Positions 60,758-64,000 of a stretch of DNA of 64,000 nt are shown here, in pieces. How positions within the stretch are numbered: position 1 is the stretch's first letter; each line of letters starts with the position of its first letter. A model generated the notes under the pieces. That model ran no database searches, was not told where the DNA came from, and saw nothing but the letters and a program-made list of their open reading frames with translations. Source of the DNA: Halobacillus locisalis (GTDB taxonomy: Bacteria > Bacillota > Bacilli > Bacillales > Halobacillaceae). The translations under genes and the position numbers were made by a program. Location: assembly GCF_013694105.1 (NCBI RefSeq), contig NZ_JACEFG010000003.1, forward strand, positions 640,923 through 704,922. The letters run 5' to 3'.

Positions 60758-61315
60758 ATGAGGATTTACACTAGATCTGGAGATAAAGGACAAACGTCGC
60801 TTATTTATGGTCAACGTGTGTCAAAAGACGACTTGCGTGTGGATGCTTATGGAACGTGTGATGAAGCGAATTCGGCCATTGGTGTTGCCTTAAGTCACTT
60901 GAAAGGTGAAGAATGGGAAGGTAAAGAATCGTTCATGCATGATATGCAAAAGATCCAAACGATCCTTTTTCACGTGGGGGCGGAATTGGCTACACCAAAA
61001 GGCAAAGAAGTGCAATGGGAGTTGAAGAAAGAGCACATTGACGGACTCGAACGTTCGATTGATGCATGGGATGAAGAACTTCCTCCATTAAAAAACTTCA
61101 TTTTACCATCAGGTCACCAGGCATCTGCTGGATTCCATTTTGCTCGTACAGTCGTGCGCAGAGCCGAGCGTTCAGCTGTGGGACTTGGAGACGAAATCGA
61201 TAACCCGTATGTGGTTTCTTACTTAAACCGTCTTTCTGATTTACTATTTGTAGCGGCACGGTATGTGAATAAAAGTGTCGGAGGGACAGAAACAACGCTG
61301 AACCCTGACGTATAA
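60758..61315 (+). CDS. ATP:cob(I)alamin adenosyltransferase, PduO type
   Basis: Makes adenosylcobalamin from cob(I)alamin and ATP, 185 aa, four-helix bundle trimer. N-terminal IYTRSGDKGQTSLIYGQRVS binds ATP; later HFARTVVRRAERSAVG and NRLSDLLFVAARYVN are the family signature. The start follows the dehydrogenase by two bases. No other cobalamin genes are in the window, so it probably serves B12 salvage. Confidence 0.92.
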   Translation: MRIYTRSGDKGQTSLIYGQRVSKDDLRVDAYGTCDEANSAIGVALSHLKGEEWEGKESFMHDMQKIQTILFHVGAELATPKGKEVQWELKKEHIDGLERSIDAWDEELPPLKNFILPSGHQASAGFHFARTVVRRAERSAVGLGDEIDNPYVVSYLNRLSDLLFVAARYVNKSVGGTETTLNPDV

Positions 61316-61393
61316 TAGAAGGAATAAAACCGCTTTGTCTTAAGATTGACAACAGAATTACAAACAGGTTACACTATTTATAAGGATTCTAAT

Positions 61394-61408
61394 TTAATAA
61401 TATTATAA
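61394..61408. promoter_or_regulatory. Candidate Per box of perR
   Basis: TTAATAATATTATAA matches the 15-base consensus TTATAATTATTATAA at 12 positions, 37 bases before the perR start. perR is self-repressed in B. subtilis. Confidence 0.5.
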
Positions 61409-61444
61409 ATCAAGAATCAGTTCATGAAAGCGAGGTGCATGACC

Positions 61445-61882
61445 GTGTCTGATCATCGACTCCAAGACGCCATAGATACATTGAAAGGATCTGGGGTGAG
61501 AATCACACCACAGCGTCATGCGGTGCTTGAATACCTACTGAATTCTATGACTCACCCTACAGCTGATGAGATTTACAAAGCATTAGAAAGTAAATTTCCA
61601 AACATGAGTGTGGCAACGGTGTACAACAATTTGAGAGTGTTCCGTGAAATCGGTCTTGTCCGTGAGCTCACCTATGGAGATTCGTCCAGCCGCTTTGATT
61701 GTAATACGACAGACCACTATCACATCATTTGCGAATCATGCGGTAAGATTGTTGACTTTCACTACCCAAGTCTTAACGAAGTTGAATCATTAGCTGAACA
61801 GGTGACTGGATTTAACGTAAGTCATCATCGCATGGAAGTGTATGGAACGTGCTCTGATTGTCAAAAGGAAAATACTCACTAA
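61445..61882 (+). CDS. perR: Peroxide stress repressor PerR
   Basis: Fur-family metal-dependent repressor, 145 aa, as in B. subtilis. Winged helix with [20 protein letters not shown] and [19 protein letters not shown]. Structural zinc Cys pairs CESCGK and CSDCQK. The Fe/Mn site residues whose oxidation inactivates the protein are present (His in THPTAD, Asp in SSRFD, DHYH). GTG 61445 is eight bases from GAGGTG; ATGs at 61424 and 61439 are too close or too far. Confidence 0.94.
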   Translation: MSDHRLQDAIDTLKGSGVRITPQRHAVLEYLLNSMTHPTADEIYKALESKFPNMSVATVYNNLRVFREIGLVRELTYGDSSSRFDCNTTDHYHIICESCGKIVDFHYPSLNEVESLAEQVTGFNVSHHRMEVYGTCSDCQKENTH

Positions 61883-61912
61883 ACTGAAAGCATTGCGCTT
61901 TCAGTTTTTTTA
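61882..61912 (+). terminator. Terminator after perR
   Basis: AACTGAAAGC-ATTGC-GCTTTCAGTT, then T5. Confidence 0.9.
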
Positions 61913-61991
61913 TTTCTATTTCTCTCTCGTTTAAATACATAATCTTCAGGACACCTCAAAACCCGTATTCTTCATTAAAGAAGAATAGTAT

Positions 61992-62024
61992 AAAAAAAGG
62001 CCCGCTCAGTGGAAGCGGACCTTT
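61992..62024 (-). terminator. Terminator of ygzB
   Basis: Minus strand AAGGTCCGCT and AGCGGGCCTT pair around TCCACTG, then T5. Confidence 0.85.
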
Positions 62025-62030
62025 CCTTTG

Positions 62031-62405
62031 TTAAGATTGTTCTGTTGTTTCTTTTTTGTAACGTTTCTTATTATATTTTTCATCAAAATCTTTACCTTCA
62101 AGTGTTTTATCCATCGTTAATGGTTGATCACAATGCATACACGCATCGACACGACCAAGCATCTTTGTCGGTTTCTCGCAAGACGGGCAGACAATTTGAA
62201 TGGTTCTCGTTGAAAGCATTCCTATCCAGAAATAAACGACTGTACTCAAACCTACGAAACCCATGCCTAAAATCATGAACAAAGCCATGAGCCAAGTTGT
62301 ATCTTTGAACAGGAGGCCAATATACATTACGCCGATCCCGCCGAAGATAAGCCAAAAAGCAAAGGAACGGATTTTGTTGATCTTACTACTATATTTTAAA
62401 GCCAC
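62031..62405 (-). CDS. ygzB: YgzB family membrane protein (UPF0295)
   Basis: A 124-residue protein with two membrane helices ([39 protein letters not shown]) and a C-terminal zinc ribbon-like motif [29 protein letters not shown] precedes the ATG. Same neighbours (perR, ygxA) as in B. subtilis. Function unknown. Confidence 0.88.
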   Translation of the reverse strand: MALKYSSKINKIRSFAFWLIFGGIGVMYIGLLFKDTTWLMALFMILGMGFVGLSTVVYFWIGMLSTRTIQIVCPSCEKPTKMLGRVDACMHCDQPLTMDKTLEGKDFDEKYNKKRYKKETTEQS

Positions 62406-62538
62406 GAAGGTCCCTCCTTACTATCCTATAAGGTAGTATAGCATATTTAGTACATACAAATATCGACGGAAAAAAGGATTTTGTGAAAAAATATCGAATA
62501 CACACAAAGAACTGAATTAGAATGTGGGGGAGCTAGAC

Positions 62539-63423
62539 ATGGAAGATCTACTACGTCCGATCTATCAAGAACGTGCAAGTCAGAGTAACACGCAGGGTAT
62601 TTTGATTTTAGAGAAAAAGAAACCAATCAGTCCAGTTACGGATAATTTCGATGTGATTCTTTTCATTATTGTGAAAGAACCGCAAGAAGATTGGTACGTA
62701 AAGCACTATGAATTTGATAACAAATCCGCTGCCATGCATATTGTAAATGAAGATCTCTTGCAGCATTGGATTGATACGAGCTCATATCGCCGTGCTGTCG
62801 AATGGGTGATCAATGGTTCTGTCATTTTCGAGCGCAATGAATATGTTACGAATTTAAAAGATCGTCTTAGAACATTTCCACAACCAACGAGGGAATTGAA
62901 AAAGGGGATTGAATTTTCCAAGCTGATCAGGAGTTATACAGAAGCAAAAGATCTTTATGATTCTGAACAGTACTTGGATTCGTTTAGTCAGATGGTCCGT
63001 TCTCTTCATTACTTAGCCAGACTAGCTATTATTGAAAAGGGCTTCCATCCAGAGGTGACGGTATGGAATCAAGTGCGCAGAATTGAGCCGGAGATCTACA
63101 AGTTATATGAAGAGTTAATAGAAAGTAGTGAACCGACAGACAAACGTATTCAGTTGATGATCATTGCTGTAGAGCATGCAATCAGCAAGCGCTCCTTGTC
63201 TAGCGCAAGACACCTCCTTCAACTGATGAATGAAAGGGAAGAACCTTGGACCTTCGGGGAGCTGAAGAATCACGAGGGCATTCAAGACTACATTCTTGAT
63301 CTATCTTCGATGATAGAATACTTAGTTGAAAATAAGATTATAGAAGTTGTGCTGCAGGAAACCAAAGGGGAAGGTATTTATCACCGCACCTATAAACCAG
63401 TAGAAAATGCCATGCAACTTTAA
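62539..63423 (+). CDS. ygxA: YgxA nucleotidyltransferase-like protein
   Basis: A 294-residue protein beginning MEDLLRPIYQERASQSNTQG, close to B. subtilis YgxA. The N-terminal half has a nucleotidyltransferase-like fold (VTDNFDVILFIIV), the middle is helical (YLDSFSQMVRSLHYLARLAI), and the C-terminus is winged-helix-like. ATG 62539 is six bases from GGGGAG; GTG 62524 overlaps it. It lies directly before the rRNA operon, as in B. subtilis. Activity unknown. Confidence 0.88.
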   Translation: MEDLLRPIYQERASQSNTQGILILEKKKPISPVTDNFDVILFIIVKEPQEDWYVKHYEFDNKSAAMHIVNEDLLQHWIDTSSYRRAVEWVINGSVIFERNEYVTNLKDRLRTFPQPTRELKKGIEFSKLIRSYTEAKDLYDSEQYLDSFSQMVRSLHYLARLAIIEKGFHPEVTVWNQVRRIEPEIYKLYEELIESSEPTDKRIQLMIIAVEHAISKRSLSSARHLLQLMNEREEPWTFGELKNHEGIQDYILDLSSMIEYLVENKIIEVVLQETKGEGIYHRTYKPVENAMQL

Positions 63424-63504
63424 AAGTCTTATCGAAATAATGGACAGTTTGTAACCATGAGTGGGCGTGAAGTCTTACACTGGTGTGGTTCTCACTTTAC
63501 CTGC

Positions 63505-63548
63505 CATTCCTTTTTCTAAGCTTATATAGAGAAAGGGATGTTTTTTTA
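63505..63548 (+). terminator. Terminator after ygxA
   Basis: CATTCCTTTTTCT and AGAGAAAGGGATG pair around AAGCTTATAT, then T7. Confidence 0.8.
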
Positions 63549-63558
63549 TATAAAACTA

Positions 63559-63588
63559 TTGACGATAGTTTCAAAAGCATGCTATATT
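63559..63588 (+). promoter_or_regulatory. rRNA promoter P1
   Basis: TTGACG, 18 bases, TATATT. Confidence 0.8.
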
Positions 63589-63656
63589 ATTAAACGTCGC
63601 GTTGAGAGACGACGGCAAGTCGAGCAGACAAGCTGAAATACTTTTTAAATAAGTCA

Positions 63657-63686
63657 TTGACTTTTACAAAAACAACATGGTATATT
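63657..63686 (+). promoter_or_regulatory. rRNA promoter P2
   Basis: TTGACT, 18 bases, TATATT, followed by GTAAAGTCGC. Confidence 0.85.
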
Positions 63687-63743
63687 AGTAAAGTCGCAAA
63701 AACGACAAGCAAGAAACACAAAAAAACATCATGAAAAAAGTTG

Positions 63744-63773
63744 TTGACTTAAAACAACAAAACATGATATACT
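63744..63773 (+). promoter_or_regulatory. rRNA promoter P3
   Basis: TTGACT, 18 bases, TATACT, followed by TTGAGTCGC. It lies about 145 bases before the mature 16S end. Confidence 0.85.
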
Positions 63774-63918
63774 AATTGAGTCGCTGTTTTGAACAGCACA
63801 TACATTTTGATCTTTGAAAACTGAACGAACCAACCAGTACGTCAAGATATTCTTTCTACTATAGAAGGAATTCAAACAAGCACATTCGGTGTGCAAATGA
63901 GCAAGTCAAACTTCAACT

Positions 63919-64000
63919 TTTATGGAGAGTTTGATCCTGGCTCAGGACGAACGCTGGCGGCGTGCCTAATACATGCAAGTCGAGCGCGGGAAGCGAGCTG
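63919..64000 (+). rRNA. 16S ribosomal RNA, 5' end (runs off the window)
   Basis: The conserved GAGTTTGATCCTGGCTCAG and CGAACGCTGGCGGCGTGCC are present; the 5' end is set by the usual distance before GAGTTTGATC. The V1 beginning (GCGCGGGAAGCGAGCTG) is of the type seen in Halobacillus and close relatives. Only 82 bases are in the window. Confidence 0.95.

Overview
The window is a low-GC Firmicute chromosome segment. It most resembles a spore-forming, moderately halophilic Bacillaceae of the Halobacillus type. Supporting signs are spore proteins (SspE, SspK, YpzG, YjcZ and YteA types), a BCCT compatible-solute transporter, acidic secreted proteins, and a 16S rRNA 5' end typical of Bacillaceae. 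No phage, transposase, plasmid or CRISPR locus is visible.

Left part (1-23 kb). This is a mosaic of short metabolic units: PabA, a sodium/solute symporter, two adjacent secreted low-complexity repeat proteins, tRNA-Ala, a BCCT transporter, a secreted type I pullulanase behind a cre-like site, an OFA-type MFS carrier, a PAP2 phosphatase and a Pmp3 peptide. Next comes a preQ1-riboswitch-controlled queC-queD-queE operon on the minus strand. A lactate permease follows with a perfect Rex-type operator. argG-argH sit behind an arginine T-box whose specifier reads CGC. A small stress-type protein, two GC-rich hairpin repeats between duplicated terminators, a LysM/M14 peptidase and a DEAD-box helicase complete this part.

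Middle part (23-38 kb). Sulfur metabolism dominates first. A yrrT-luxS-mccA-mccB operon (reverse transsulfuration with LuxS built in) and a sulfonate-type ABC importer share a 24-bp leader motif that suggests common CymR-like control. A YteA-like protein and a Lin0512-family protein lie between them. After that come two acetyltransferases, a GAF-GGDEF-EAL protein with a degenerate cyclase motif, and a secreted DUF3298-type protein. The second acetyltransferase has a leader that looks like an undescribed RNA switch with a tRNA T-arm-like hairpin. A class F sortase is paired with its likely substrate, a DUF4397 protein ending in MPETG, and three 11-bp iterons lie upstream.

Right part (38-64 kb). 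The order matches, from memory, the B. subtilis block yfhF-recX-...-yfhH-sspK-yfhJ-...-yfhP-mutY-yfhS-sspE-ygaC-ygaD-ygaE-gsaB-bcp-perR-ygzB-ygxA-rrn. Into this backbone are set a NIPSNAP-NUDIX fusion, a HAD phosphatase, a glcT-ptsG-ptsH glucose PTS cluster (no ptsI), an SDR, and a LysM-NlpC/P60 wall hydrolase with a triple WalR-type box. The window ends in a 16S rRNA gene behind three tandem promoters.

Starts were re-chosen from ribosome binding site spacing where the longest open frame was not convincing. All regulatory calls are sequence-motif readings without computation. Coordinates of short sites may be off by one or two bases.
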